The translations under genes and the position numbers were made by a program. From Parasponia andersonii (lineage: Eukaryota > Streptophyta > Magnoliopsida > Rosales > Cannabaceae): a stretch of DNA of 64,000 nucleotides. Within the stretch, counting starts at the first letter, position 1, and each line of letters opens with the position of its first letter. Under the pieces are notes generated by a model that saw nothing but the letters and a program-made list of their open reading frames with translations, was not told the DNA's origin and searched no databases. Positions 34,114-46,916 of the stretch are shown piece by piece. The stretch covers positions 728,652 through 792,651 of the forward strand of contig JXTB01000089.1 in the NCBI GenBank assembly GCA_002914805.1. Direction: 5' to 3'.

Positions 34114-37100
34114 ATGTCAGTTGAAAAGAGTTGGACACATTTGGAAAACCACTTTTCTAAGAAATATTGGAATGGTACAATGACATTTCTTGATAGGGCA
34201 AAATGTTTTGTGAATCACCAAGGCAAAATTCATTGTCCATGTAAAGAATGTCACAATGTATTGCATTAGACACTTGATATGATGAAGATGCATATAATAA
34301 CTCATGAATTCGATGTAGAATATACCACTTGGACATTTCAAAGAGAAGTTGATAATGTGGATATTCCATAAAATGACATGTATAGAGGTAATGTTGAAGT
34401 AGATGAGATAGTAAATGTGATAAATGACTTCATAAGTCCATTTACTCATGATCCTGTTCTTTATGACGTGAATATGGATGAAGATATTGTAATGTCATCT
34501 TCTATATCTACAAAAAAGTATGATGATTTGTTATTCGATGTTGAGTTAGAATTGTATCCTAGGTGCACACATTTCTTGGACAAACTTATGCATTTAAAAT
34601 TAATGCATAAGTGGAGTACTAAATCATTTGACATCCAATTGAAATTGTTGAAAGAGGCATTTCCAGTAGAGAACAAGCTACCAGGGTCACATTACGAGGC
34701 GAAAAAATGGATGTCTAAGTTGGGATTATGGTATGAGACAATTCATATTTGTAAATATGATTGTGTTTTATTTTGAAAAGAAATGTAGACAAAGAAAATT
34801 ACCCTGTATGTGTGGTAAGCCATGGGGTGGATAAAATTATAAAGGACAAGAAGGTAGCTCACAAAGTATTATAGTATTTCCCATTAACACCGCAATTAAA
34901 GTGATTCTAGGTGTCGAGGCATATTGCAGCAAATATGAGATGGTACTATTCAGGTCGTTCTAATAAGGAAGGGGTATTAAGACATGTAGTTGATGGAGAA
35001 GCATGGAAAGACTTTAATCGTAGATATCCTAAATTTGACAAAGAACTAAGCAATGTATGATTGGGATTAGTGGCAGATGGATTCAATATATTTGGCAAAC
35101 TGAGTTTGTCTTATAGTGTATAGCTAGTGGTATTGATAACTTATAACATGCCACCATGGCTATGCATGAAGGAGTGTTATTTCATGATGTCATTGTCAAT
35201 TCCTAGTTTTCAATCTCTAGGGAAAGATATGGATGTTTTTTAGAGGTCGGTAGTTGAAGAGTTGAAACAATTATGGATTGTCAGGGTAGATACTCGAGAT
35301 GCCGCTAGTAATAGCACATTCAAAATGTGAGCTGCGCTTTTATAGACTATTAATGATTTCTATACCCATAGTAATTTATCTGGTTAGAGTGGTCAAGGTT
35401 ATAAAGCTTGTCCAACCTGTAACGAAGACATTAGTTTATTGAGATTGAAGACTAAAACTTTTTATGTGGGTCGCAGATGTTTCCTGCCGACTCATCATTC
35501 AATGAGAAGAAGTAAAGAATTTGATGGGAAACTGGATAGAAGAAACCCACCTCGGCATTTCAATAATGAAGATATTTTATAACAACTGAGATAGTTGCCA
35601 TATATATTACCGAGTAAACATCTAAGTTATTAAAGGGTTAAGAGGAAACGTGACAAAGATGAACTAAACTGGAGAAAGAAAAGTACTTTTTATGAGCTAG
35701 ATTATTGGTCGTCATTGTCCTTGAGACATAATCTTGATGTTATGCATATTGAGAAAATCGTGTGTGATAGTGTTCTTGGCTCAATATTAGGAATTGAAGG
35801 CAAATCAGAAGATATGATTAATGCCCAGTGTGATTTAGCTGATGTGAAAATAAGACGAGAATTGTATCTGGACGCAGGAAATAAGTTGATTAAACCTGAT
35901 GCACAATACACTCTCACTACCGATGAACAACATAAATTCTATCAATTTATTATGTCAGTAAAGTTTCTCGATAACTTTGCAAGTAACCTACAGAGGAATG
36001 TAACTGAAAATGACTCAAAAATAATTGGCCTGAAATCGCATGATTGTCATGTTATCATGCAACGTTTATTGACTACTAGCATAAGAGCTTTTACAAATAA
36101 GGAAATATCATCGAAAATTATTGAACTTCGTTATTTTTTCTAACAAATATGTGGTAGTCTGAGTAAGAAAGACTTGGAGAATTCTGAAGATACCATAGTT
36201 TTTATTCTTTGCAAGCTTGAACGGATATTTCCCCTTACATTTTTTGATATTATGGTTCACTTAATGATGCATTTGCCCGAAGAAACATTACTTGGAGGAC
36301 CTGTTCACTTTAAATGGATGTATTCGTATAAGAGAAATATAAAGAATTTGAAGGACTATATTAGAAATCAAGCATGTCCTGAGGGATCTATTGCTGAAAG
36401 TTACATTTTTGATGAAGTATTAACATTTTTTTCAATATATTTCCAAAGGATTGAGACAAAATTTAATCGTCCTAATAGGAATAAAGATGCTATTGACACC
36501 AGTCCTCAAAAATACTTAAGTGTGTTCCAATCCCAATGTCATCATATTTGAAAAAAGACTCAGAAGAAAGCGAAGTGGTACATATTAAACAATTGCCCAG
36601 AGATCTAAAAGTATTTGGAGTAAGCTCCAATAACTAATAAAATATTAAACCATTATGATTATATGGCATTATATTAAACTTTCACATTTTTCCGATAATA
36701 TAGTGAACACATGAAGGAACTTTAATAAAAAGGTGGGCAAAACTTGGATGTAATACAAAGAGAACAGTTTCCAACTTAGTTTTATATGAAGGTATATAAT
36801 TTATAATTCTAACATTTTTATATTATAGTTGTTTTCATTATTGTCTAATTCATATTTTAATTCAATTAACAGATGTATCAATTACGTCAAAATGGATCCT
36901 TTGAAGTAACTGATGAGTTTTACTCATTGATATCTGGGCCACATGTCCATGTCCCATCTTATTCTGCATGTATTATAAATGGAACTTTATTCACAACTCA
37001 CACAAGGGATTCTAAACTATTGACTCAAAACAGTTGCATATATCCCTAGGACTAATAAGAATGCATTTTATTGTCATTTAAAAGAAATTAAAGAGTTCAA

Positions 37101-37708
37101 TTATATGGACGCATATTCTATTTTTTTATTCTAGTGCAAATAGTTTGATACCAATCCTAAGAGGAAGAAAATAAAAGTAGAGAAAAATATAACAAGTACA
37201 GCGAAAATAAGAGTAGAAAAAAACATAACAAGTAAAGCTAGAAAAAAAAACATAACAAGTATAGCTATCAATTTTGAGTGGTCTAAAGATGACCCATTTA
37301 TACTTGCTTCTCAAGCTAAACAAGTTTTTTATATTGATGATTTGTTGAATGGTCCGAACTGAAGAATTGTAAGAGACTTAAGTCATCGAGGTGGATGAGA
37401 TATTCAAGATAATGATATTGAGCCAGTTGTTCTACAAGATCATAACTCCTCAAACTCTATCCTAGTAATTGAATTTAGCGAGCTGGAGTCCATTAGTTAT
37501 ATTTATGGGAGTCAAAGTGAATATGTTCAAAATTCTGATGATGTTATTAATGATGTGGAAGAAGATGAATTTATTGATGATAATGAACTTGACCATGATG
37601 ATACAATGGATGATTATATAGAAGACAAAGAAGAATTGGAGATGGATAATGACAATAAAACTGATAAAGATGAACATGAAGATTATATTGATAGCGATGA
37701 TGATTAAT
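34114..37708 (+). pseudogene. TNP2-like CACTA transposase, element B
   Basis: An ATG at 34,114 starts a Transpos_assoc domain (KIHCPCKECHN near residue 47 onward). In order follow LYPRCTHFLDKL and FDIQLKLLKEAFP (to 34,776), a TNP2 core with DGEAWKDFN, LVADGFNIFG and CPTCNEDI (about 34,900-35,470), HNLDVMHIEKIVCDS (35,715 on), then GLKSHDCHVIMQRLL and a DUF4218 segment with DIMVHLMMHLPEE and LGGPVHFKWMY (36,174-36,551). A GT...AG intron is proposed at 36,792-36,872. A DUF4216-like part follows (37,100-37,400, FEWSKDDPFILASQ) and a very acidic tail ends at TAA near 37,706. At least ten stops interrupt it (first near 34,267). The protein would cut and join element ends. Confidence 0.88.
37170..37275 (+). 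repeat. In-frame triple repeat in the CACTA B transposase
   Basis: A unit encoding KNITS followed by a short basic linker occurs three times in a row (VEKNITSTAKI, VEKNITSKAR, KKNITSIAI). The DNA word ACATAACAAGTA or ATATAACAAGTA marks each copy. It lies between the DUF4216-like part and FEWSKDDPF. Confidence 0.8.
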
Positions 37709-37859
37709 GTGAAAATGTTATTAATTATGTATTTTATGATAATAGTTGTTATATTATTAATAAAATATATTTTTTATGACCATCATTTCTATATGCATCA
37801 TATCATATTTATACTATTCATTAACATTATTTAGTTATAGCTACTATTAGGTCTATATA

Positions 37860-39552
37860 TCATGGACAAGATGCAGGTGGAGACCCACCACCAGACTTGT
37901 TTAAGATTTCCACCCCGTGTCAATCAGGTACAAGGAGTATTTTTACTTTATCTAAGTAATAAATAAAAATACATATATTTACCGTGCATTTTCATTTGAT
38001 TGATTATTAATATTTTTTTGATCCTTTCTAGCACTGATCGGTAGGAGGAAACATTCAAAGAACATATCTTTGAAATTACAAGAGAAGCTCGATTCCTTAG
38101 AGCTAGGTCAACAACTCTCGATCTCGTTTGATAAGACGAGAGCAACATGGAGAGTTGTTAAACAGAATTAGAGGTATTTTCTCTGTCTTATTGGGGTGCT
38201 CGTCAGGAAGAATACTGAATATTTTCACAAGAGTTGGGCAAAAGTTCTTGTTGAATAGGAGGCTTAGAGCCTAGTGTCAAGGTAAGAATTTTTTTTATTA
38301 TTAAATCCTTGTATTTTATTGAAATTATTTTTGTTAAATACTTTGTTTTTTAGTTATAGAAGTACTTCTAGTATAAAGATGTTGACAATGACTAGCTGTC
38401 TTGGGTATCCCAAGCTATTGATCGCACTGCTCAAGATATCTATAAGAACTGGAAGAATGAGCTCAGTGAACACTTCAAGCTCAATGGCAGGAACAAAAAC
38501 AATCTTGACCTTCCCTATGCTCGTTGTTCTGTTCGTCCTGATATAACTCAGAAAGTTTGGAATAAGTGCATGGATTATTTCAACTTTGATGAGTTTAGGG
38601 TTATTATTTAATTTAATTAGTCTTTTACTACACTAATTTTATAACTATTACATTATTAACTAATGATTTTAAAATAATAAACTATGTTAGTAGGGGATAG
38701 ATGAAGTATGTTAGTAGGCAAGAGCCTAAGTTCACTATCACCAATATATATGATATGGTAATCTTCTTACAACTTACTTCTTACTTTTATATTTGTTTAT
38801 TACTTTTGTTTATGCACTTATGAAATTCAATGCATAAGGGAATCCAAAGACAGGAGAAATGCAATTGATCGAAGAGAATTACCAACAGGGGTATATGTAT
38901 CCTGTGATAGGCATATGCTCTTTTGAGGAAGTTGAGCAAAATAATATGAGTAACTTATAAATCATTTGTATTTATTGATTGTCTACTAATTTTATTTTTT
39001 ACTTACTTTTTTCCAACTATTTTTGGCATAAGATGGTTGAGATTCGCACAACTTAGTTGCAGTCTCAAGCATCTTCATCTGCCTCTGTTTCTTCGACATA
39101 GTTTCTATCACCTTGTATTAATGAGACATTGATTACTAATGAGGTGCTTGATGTTAGGAGAGGAGTTAATCCAAAGCTCAAGGGAGCTACTAGTACTTCT
39201 TTTACAGCAACTTCTCCACCATAGGATTCTACTACGCCTGACTCTAAGTTGCAAGATTTTTTTAGCTAGACACAGAGTTATTTGGCTGCTGTCTACCAAC
39301 ATGAAGCAATTCTACTGGCACAACGTGATAAAGAGAAGTAGTACTTCAACAAACACCTACGTTACATGTTTAATGCATTGGCAAGATTGGTTTCGGGATT
39401 CCATATGTCCATTCAATCGCCTATTGCTCCTAATATTCTTTCGATACCCCCGCTACCTACATTGCCTTCAAGATTTCGATCTGTACCTCTTCCTCCGACT
39501 TTCAATACTCAAGACAACAAAAATTAGGATGAGACTGACTTGGATAGGTAGC
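37860..39552 (+). pseudogene. Second CACTA B gene, Ptta/En/Spm type (TNPA-like)
   Basis: It starts 150 bp after the transposase with DKMQVETHH or, in the better frame, GGDPPPDLFKIST. Then an exon with LQEKLDSLELGQQLSISF and IGVLVRKNTEYFHKSW (38,040-38,280), a block with IDRTAQDIYKNWKNELSEHF and RPDITQKVWNKCMDYF (38,390-38,610), MKYVSRQEPKFTITN (38,700 on) and a tail with CSFEEVEQNNM and YLAAVYQHEAILLAQR. This is the plant transposase Ptta/En/Spm domain order. GT...AG boundaries are plausible between blocks but not proven. Stops occur in several exons. In En/Spm the second protein binds subterminal repeats; that role is known for the family and not seen here. Confidence 0.8.
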
Positions 39553-39919
39553 TAACTAATTAGATAGTTTAATTTTTTTTCTTGTTGAATACTTTTATAA
39601 AATTTTTATTTTATGTGTACTTTTGTTATGGAATTATTTTAAAATTTATTTTAATTGAAAATTATATTTTATGTTTCAAATATTTTCAATTTATTTCTAT
39701 TTTTTATTTTTATAATTTATTTCTAATTTTAATAATTTAATTATATAAAAAAATTAAAACATCTATGGCGACAACATTGTCGCTATAAGTTTTTCAATTT
39801 AATCAAAGAAAAATCTATAACGACGACAATGCCGTCACTATTATGTAATCGCTATTATGTTGTCGCTATAAGTTTCTAAATTTAATTAATGACAACTAAA
39901 ATCGTTACTATAACTATAT

Positions 39920-39958
<39 letters not shown>

Positions 39959-40195
39959 AAAAAAATATACCTACAATAACGACATATGTCGTTGCTATAG
40001 TTGTAACGACAGTTGCTATTATCATTTTTAGTCATTATTTGACGATATTTTAGCGACGACATTTATTCTGATGACAAATTTTGTCGTCCCTATAAAGGAG
40101 ATATACTGACAGATCTATACCAACAACTCATTAACGACGACATTGTCCTTACTATAGATCTATAGCGACAACATTTGGCTCTGTAATAATGATAT

Positions 40196-40228
40196 TTGAC
40201 ATCGCTATAGAGCTTTTTTCCTATAATG
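40196..40228 (-). repeat. Right terminal inverted repeat of CACTA B
   Basis: The reverse complement starts CATTATAGGAAAAAAGC and continues CTATAGCGATGTC, matching the left end at CA.TA.A.GAAA.AAG..CTATAG.GA.G. Confidence 0.85.
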
Positions 40229-40231
40229 AAT

Positions 40232-41040
40232 TGCTTTCGATAATAAAGAATTAAAAGTGTTGTTAATCCTCAACACAAATCACAATCATTTTAATAATGT
40301 AAGTTATTCTTTTTTTTTTGTTTTTTTTAATGATTTTATTGATGTTATAAATTAGTGTTTTAGAAATAATAATTCAAGAACCTGAATATATAGATTCTTA
40401 GGAAAAATCCACCCAAGAAATATTTCTTTAAGAAAAGGAAAAGAAAAAAATAATATTAAAAGAGAAGGATATTTAAACACCAACCTTAAATAATACTTTG
40501 AGAACTCCAATTTTATTAGGCGAAAGGAGAAAAATTATGGATTAATGTTTCAAATCTTAGAAAGGTGAAGTTTTATTAAAAATTTTAAAACTTGGAATAA
40601 GACTCCATATTTCAAATGTGTTTGAGATCTTCAAAATTTATTTGGAGCATAAATATAAGATAAATGAAAAACATAAATTTTATTGAATTATTGTTGACGT
40701 GATTAATTTTGAAAAGGGTTAGATTTAATCAAAAAAAAAAGCGAAGATCCACCCAAGACTTTAACCCCCACCATTTTCAAGATGTTAAATTATTGTTGGA
40801 AAATGGAATATGGATAATCATTTAAGTTACCATTTTGAGGAAAAATTTAAGTGGAACCTATTTAAAATTAATGATAGGTCAGCGTGGATTAAGATTTTTT
40901 TCTATGAAACATCGAAATGATATATTTATATAATTAAAATAATATTTAGCTTAATGCAACTATATTTTTGTCTCAACATATGTCATATATATGAGGCTTA
41001 CACTTGCTAACCCTTATCTATTTAAGATTGGGTAGGTTCT
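40232..41040. other. Unassigned AT-rich spacer
   Basis: There is no gene and no clear terminal repeat. The phrase ATCCACCCAAGA occurs twice (near 40,407 and 40,746), suggesting a small dispersed repeat. Confidence 0.4.
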
Positions 41041-41082
41041 CCGATTCAGTATATTTTTACAAGATTATACAACTATTTTTAT

Positions 41083-41252
41083 AAGTTTATAAAAATAATA
41101 ATTTTTATGTAAAATTATTAATTTTATATAGTTTCATGATGCTAATTTTACGACTACTACCAACTAGTTAATAAGTTTTATTGAGCTAAATAAGTGATCT
41201 AATGGATTCAAAAAACTGAAACTCCAATATTGTGATAAATATCTTATTAGGT
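41083..41252 (-). repeat. Fragment of an Angela-like LTR
   Basis: The sequence from ATAAAAATAATAATTTTTAT to GTGATAAATATC aligns base for base with 2,769-2,931 of solo LTR copy A (shared AGTTTCATGA, CTAATTT, CAACTA/CAACCA, AATGGAT(T/C)CAAA), at roughly three quarters identity by eye. No flanking duplication was found. Confidence 0.7.
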
Positions 41253-41639
41253 TGGGTTGATTACCTGACACAAATGAAAACTAAATAATGTGTTTGAGAA
41301 AATTAGGAAAATTATATGGTGCACATAGTTTTAGAAAATAAAGATAAAAGGTATGGTACCCACCTGTTAATTATTTTTATGCAATCTTTTTCATTTTGGA
41401 TTTCACTTTTCCTCATGGATTGATCAATTTCTCTCTCTCTTAATTATTATTTTCTTACTGTTTTATTAGAATTGATATACATATTTGTATAAACTTATTA
41501 CATACATCTCTATTCATGTCTAAAATAAAGGTCATTTTGCTATGGAGACGGTTATAGCAAAATAGTTGAGTTAATCAATTCAAGATATTTTTAGTTTTAC
41601 CATATCTGATATCCAATATACTCAATACATGAACTGATT

Positions 41640-41840
41640 TTTTTCTTTTATTTTTTTTTTAAAATGGAGTTTAACTAATGACCTACACTTATTACAAATT
41701 AAAGAAAAAGACCTATAACTACCTAATTTTCACTCTACCCTATTAGAGATAATAGGTTTTCACCCCTACCTCGGTATGATTTGAATCTAAGACCGAGATC
41801 TTAGGTAGTAGGTACTCTTACTACTTGAGCTAACCCACTT
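41640..41840 (-). mobile_element. tRNA-derived SINE
   Basis: On the minus strand the head carries an A box (TAGCTCAAGTAGTAAGAG, 41,832-41,815) and, 32 bases on, a B-box-like GATTCAAATCA (41,787-41,777), the spacing of a Pol III promoter in a tRNA. A tRNA-unrelated body of about 110 bp follows and the element ends in an A-rich tail (A10, T, A4 at 41,662-41,640). This is the structure of plant tRNA-related SINEs, which are copied by LINE reverse transcriptase. A clear target duplication is not visible. Confidence 0.75.
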
Positions 41841-41880
41841 CGTGAAGCTAATTTACTGATATTTGATTTATTGAATACAT

Positions 41881-41935
41881 AATATATATATATATATATA
41901 TATATTATGTGTATATATATATACACATAATACAT
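41881..41935. repeat. TA microsatellite with perfect palindrome
   Basis: An alternating TA run passes into ATTATGTGTATATA/TATATACACATAAT, a 28-bp perfect palindrome at about 41,905-41,932. It could extrude as a cruciform but no function is implied. Confidence 0.85.
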
Positions 41936-42976
41936 ATAATCTCATAGTACAAACTTAAACTTGGTACTCATTTTTCTGAAAAGATGAAAATATGGACATT
42001 TATTAAACTGAAGTATCAAAATTGTCATCCGTCGTAAAGACTCAATATCTGTACGTTGTCTATTATTTTTGTTCTAGGGTTAAATAGCACAACATGTCAA
42101 TATCACTTTTAGTGTTAATGAATCAAAGTTAGTAACATTCAAGAAAAAACATCAAAATTAATAATGGTTTTTTATGTTATGTTAATTACTACTTTTAACA
42201 GCTAAACTTCTCCTTTAGAATTAATTTGGATGGGAACAAAAAAAAATTGTTTTTATATGTTTGTCAATAGGCAAAGAAAATGATTGTTATAAATAGTCAG
42301 TGGGTCATCTAATATTTTCTCTATATTTTAATCTATTTGAATTCGACAATGAGAAAATTACGTGGATGACTAATTTTTTTTAAATTGGTTTACGTAAATG
42401 GCCATATTTTAAAAATCATAGTTAAATGTATATTTTTTAAAAAACTTTAGTTGTAGAATATATTGTATTTTTATTTATTTTTTCATTAAGTAAGTTAACA
42501 TTTAACTATATATAAAATTTGGAGCATGGTCACATACTAAGTTTTGAATCAAAAAATAGTTAAATAGCTAATTAGCTCTTGTGCAACATCTTTAGCCTTG
42601 TTTCTTATAACCTTTGGCATGTTTGGCTGCTAAATTATTCATAATTGCCAAAGTGGTCCTTAAGTTTTTTTTTTTTTTTGCAGTTAAGTCCTAAGTTTTG
42701 AAATCTCGGTAATGAAATCCTTTTTGATAGTGGAAATATCTAACTATAATTTAAATATAATTTAACAAATGTTTAAATGATAAATTCTTGTCAGTTCAAT
42801 GTTAATAATAATCGTTAAGTTTTTCTTTTTTTATCACTACGCATGTTAATGGAAACTGTAAATGGCTCTTTTAGAAATTTGTCCTGTATTTACTTATAAT
42901 GTGTGTTTTAGGCATCAGTCAATGGCCAAATCAAAAATAAAATTAACAATGAAATTTAAAAGAAAAATTAGAGGAA
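41936..42976. other. Unassigned AT-rich spacer
   Basis: No gene or mobile element end was recognised. It holds a T-run at 42,667 and scattered AT-rich stretches. It ends at the GATAG target flank of the LTR pair. Confidence 0.4.
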
Positions 42977-42981
42977 GATAG

Positions 42982-45900
42982 TGTCACAACCCAAATCCCA
43001 ATCTAATGGCAGAAAAGAAATTTTATAAGTAGAAGTTTAATAGTAGTTTCAGAAAAATTTATAAAATTAGTTTTTAAGTATAAATTCCCACAGTTTTGTG
43101 ATCACTGTTAAATATATATTGATAATAATATTTATAAAGTAACCAAGTATCATCATTATTATTCTCACAATTTAGGAATAATAATTATACATACCGAATA
43201 TGTCTTACGGGCCCTTAAGTATTAATACAAGCCAAGATAAATAAATAAAGTATTTTACATAATTACTAATTATTCAAAATAGTAACGAGCTCTTACCTAC
43301 GCTGCTCCTAAATCTCAAAGACTACACTGAATACTACCTGAGAGTGGAAAAATAAAAGGTGAGCATTTACATGCTTAGTAGGAATTTATTTATAAACTTG
43401 TATTATTAGTACTTTTCCAAATCCATTTATAAACAAAGTTTATAAAAAAAATTGAGATCAAGAAGAATCGTAATTCAAAACCAAAACAAAAACCAAAGCA
43501 AAAACCACGTAATTGTACATATCATACATCAACTAATATATATGAGTGAGCTCTCATCCTTCTATCATGGTCCTGTAATACCTCTTTATTAGAGGTACCC
43601 ATGTAATGACATGACTTTTAAGACTGATATCTACGTACGTTCTTAAATTAATTTATTCTTCTAAAAGTCACAAACTTAAACTATGAAATTCATGACAATT
43701 TTTTTTATTTATATAATTCTCTCAAGATAGTTAACCAATTATTCTAAATGTCATATTAAGAAATTTATAGGAAACTATTGAAAGAAATATTATTATTCTT
43801 TTATGAGATTTAAATTATCCGCAACTAAAAGAGCTTCCAAGTGAGGAGGAGAATCACAAGTGGATCTCTTAAATCCCAAGTTCTCCTTAAACGGTTTAAG
43901 TCTTTTTGACAAAACTCATTTAGTCTTACATTTGTTTAAATTGATAGAATAGATAATAAAACAACATAATTACTTAAAAATTTTTAATTATTGAAAATAT
44001 ACTTCAAGATAATATATATATATATATATGGTATTCTATAAAGGAATAGTTAGATAAAATTAGTCATATTATATATAGCAAAATGACTACTTAATTTTAA
44101 AGGCATAATTAAACTTAAAATTTAGATTTCATACTTAAACATTTCATCACGTTAATAACTTAAAGAAATATATAACTTAATCTTACATATTTAAGTAAAC
44201 TGTACCGTTTAAAGAGAAGACAACTTATACAGAAATTTATTTTAGTGGTATCCCAAAACCCGTGTCTCACATCTATCGCCGCCTCGATTTTAGTCAACCC
44301 ATCAATCAAAACAAATGTTGTTTGCCTTTGGTACCTACAACATGGACATTTACACTACGTGAGCTTTCGCTCAGTAAATACAATTCGTCTCATAAAATAT
44401 TTCATACAGATAATATTTTTTGAAAGTTCAATTTTTTCGTCTTTGTATAATATTTCAACTTGTATTTTATGAAGTAATTTTTTATCACATATATTATTGT
44501 AAAGTCTTTTATCTTTCTTATGGGCCCTTGTGTATGTACCAAGTGCGCACTTACCGACTAGGAATCAGGGGAGCGACCTTACTGAAACACTTTTGGTCAT
44601 AAATGTAACATATTTTCCTCAGAAATCCTCACCTAGTAGAAATTGGTCTTATCTTTCCTTAGAAATCCTCACCTAGTGGAGGCTGGTAAGACACCTTAAT
44701 ATTCTTATCTTTTACTTAGTCTCCTCTTTAACATAAATGGTTGTATCATATTTCAAACCAAAACTTATATTTCATATTCTTGATACTCCCTTAAATTGAA
44801 GTATATTTATCAAGTTATGAACAATATTGTAAAATAAATTTACCTCATCGTATTATCATAGAAGAAATATTTCTATAGGTACATATACAAGCCAAACATA
44901 TACAAGCCAAACAAACATCTCTTGCATAGGAACAATATCACATTTAATCATATCGAATACTTTTATTTCAAATAAAATATTCTTTTAAAACTATCAATAT
45001 TGTAGGTGAGATTGTATTTACCTTAAGTCCTTAGAAAATGTTCTTCATGCTTGTAGTGAAATAACACACACTTCACCTTGTTGCAACTACCTGCCTCTTC
45101 TTTATTCTTTTTATTTATTATTCATGCATCAACATTTATTTTATATGTCAAAATATGCTATCATTGGTCATATGAAGCCAATTTTATGTATTTGAAAATA
45201 TTCACAACATAAATCCTAAAATAATGTTTCATATTAAAATTGTAGAATTTTGGTGCGTAATGCGTAGTTAAGGAATTTTATATTCTAGTCCATAATTGTA
45301 TTCATTCTAAAAAACTACATGAATCTATATGAAATAAACCAAAATCTAAAGATTATGGTTTAGAATTTATACACAATATTTATCAATATTTGTTTTTCCA
45401 ATTTAGAATTTATAAAAAAATTGTTAAAGATGCGACTAAACGAGAATGATTGAATTTTCGGGAGTGTTTTATAAATCAAACAAACTCAAAATTTTAAAAG
45501 CACATCATAAACATTTTATAACTTATGTATAATATTTGAAAATTCTAAAATAGATAATTTCATAGCACTTTAATCACTTGTAATTATACCTTAGAATTTA
45601 TTTCAGCATTTTGAAATATTAAAGCATTGTATATTCCAAAAATTATAATTAATTTTATAGACCTCAAAAAATCATACAAGCTTTCAGAAATGATCTTAAC
45701 ATATATATGAACATATAGTTAAAATTTTAACCCAAAGTAAAAATGTTTTCTCTTTGAAATCATAGAATCAATTATATAAAATCCGTTTTACAGCTTTTCT
45801 TAGCTAACGACTAACTTGTGTTAAATGATTTTTATAAAATTATAGGAGTAAGATATAAAAGTAAAACTTTCTAGAAATTAAGTACACATATAGAAATACT

Positions 45901-46916
45901 TTTCTCAAAAATTTCAGACCTTAATAAGATTTTTAACTTTATATATATCATAGATTGTATTTAAACCTAAGTGCAATTAAATATACAAATTTTGAAAGAC
46001 TAAGAGTTTTAAGAATTACCTTTTTTTTTTTCTTGAAACTTGAAGAACTCTAAGAGGAAATTCTTGAAATTACAATGGATGAAATAAAAACTTTGAGAGA
46101 AAGATGGAGGAAAAGAAATAAAGGAACTTGATTATGTTTACAAAAAAGTGCCCTATTTATAAGCTAATTATGTACATAAAATATAATTAAAAATTAATTC
46201 AAAAAATTAATAATAATCACTATTTACCTAAATATTTATTTATTTGTTATTTTTCATCATGCAATTAAATTAATTTTATTAACCTAATTATGCTTCATCC
46301 AGTTAAAAAAAAATGTATNTGTATTAATGGCTACATTACTAATTCTTCTTTTACTCTATATATATATATTTTTTTTCTTATTTGTGACTATTTAACTTTT
46401 TACTTTGGCTTGAAATATTTACTTCAACTTGGGCTCTCCTATTACTTATTGGCTAAGATAAATGATATTGAGCTAAAGGATTAAAACCCAATGATAATTA
46501 CAGATAAGAATACTAACAATTTCAAATTTGGACTTTTATATTATCTATTGGGCCAAGAAAAATGATAATTGAACTAAAACAATTTAGGGCCTAATAGTAA
46601 TTATGATTAACTAGGCCTATTTCATATTAATAACAATAGCCATATACATTGTAAAATAATTTATACTTACAATTAGACATATAGTTCAACCTGACTTTCT
46701 TATGTGTATCTCACTGCAACATATCACGAAATTCATTAGTGTATAACTACTTAATTTCTATGATCAAAGAAATGAATTATACATAATAAAATCTTAAACA
46801 AGAAAATTAATATGATAAATTCATCCTTCAAGAGAATACACTAATATTAAAAGATCATGATAAATAATTATTAAAATATATTTTTTTTTAAGTCTAGAGT
46901 TTTCTCGGGTTTTACA
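42982..46916 (-). repeat. LTR-like block 1 of the pair (3.9 kb)
   Basis: It runs from TGTCACAACCC to CTCGGGTTTTACA. It is unusually long for an LTR and may itself contain insertions. A 39-bp-period two-copy repeat (AGAAATCCTCACCTAGT) lies at 44,620-44,680. A single N is at 46,319. Confidence 0.5.

Larger units (their letters stand above)
31548..40228 (+). mobile_element. CACTA (En/Spm) element B, full length (8.7 kb)
   Basis: The left terminus CACTACAAGAAAGAAGGACT at 31,548 and the right terminus, whose reverse complement starts CATTATAGGAAAAAAG at 40,228, are imperfect inverted repeats. A 3-bp AAT flanks both sides (31,545-31,547 and 40,229-40,231), the usual CACTA target size. Words of the type CTATAG(T/C)GACGAC recur at 31,565-32,105 and 39,765-40,215 in both orientations as subterminal repeats. 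Two plus-strand genes lie inside: a TNP2-like transposase and a Ptta/En/Spm-type second gene, both broken. Confidence 0.93.

Noticed and set aside
34117..34449. Minus-strand open stretch of 110 codons
   Set aside because: It is antisense to the Transpos_assoc domain of the CACTA B transposase.
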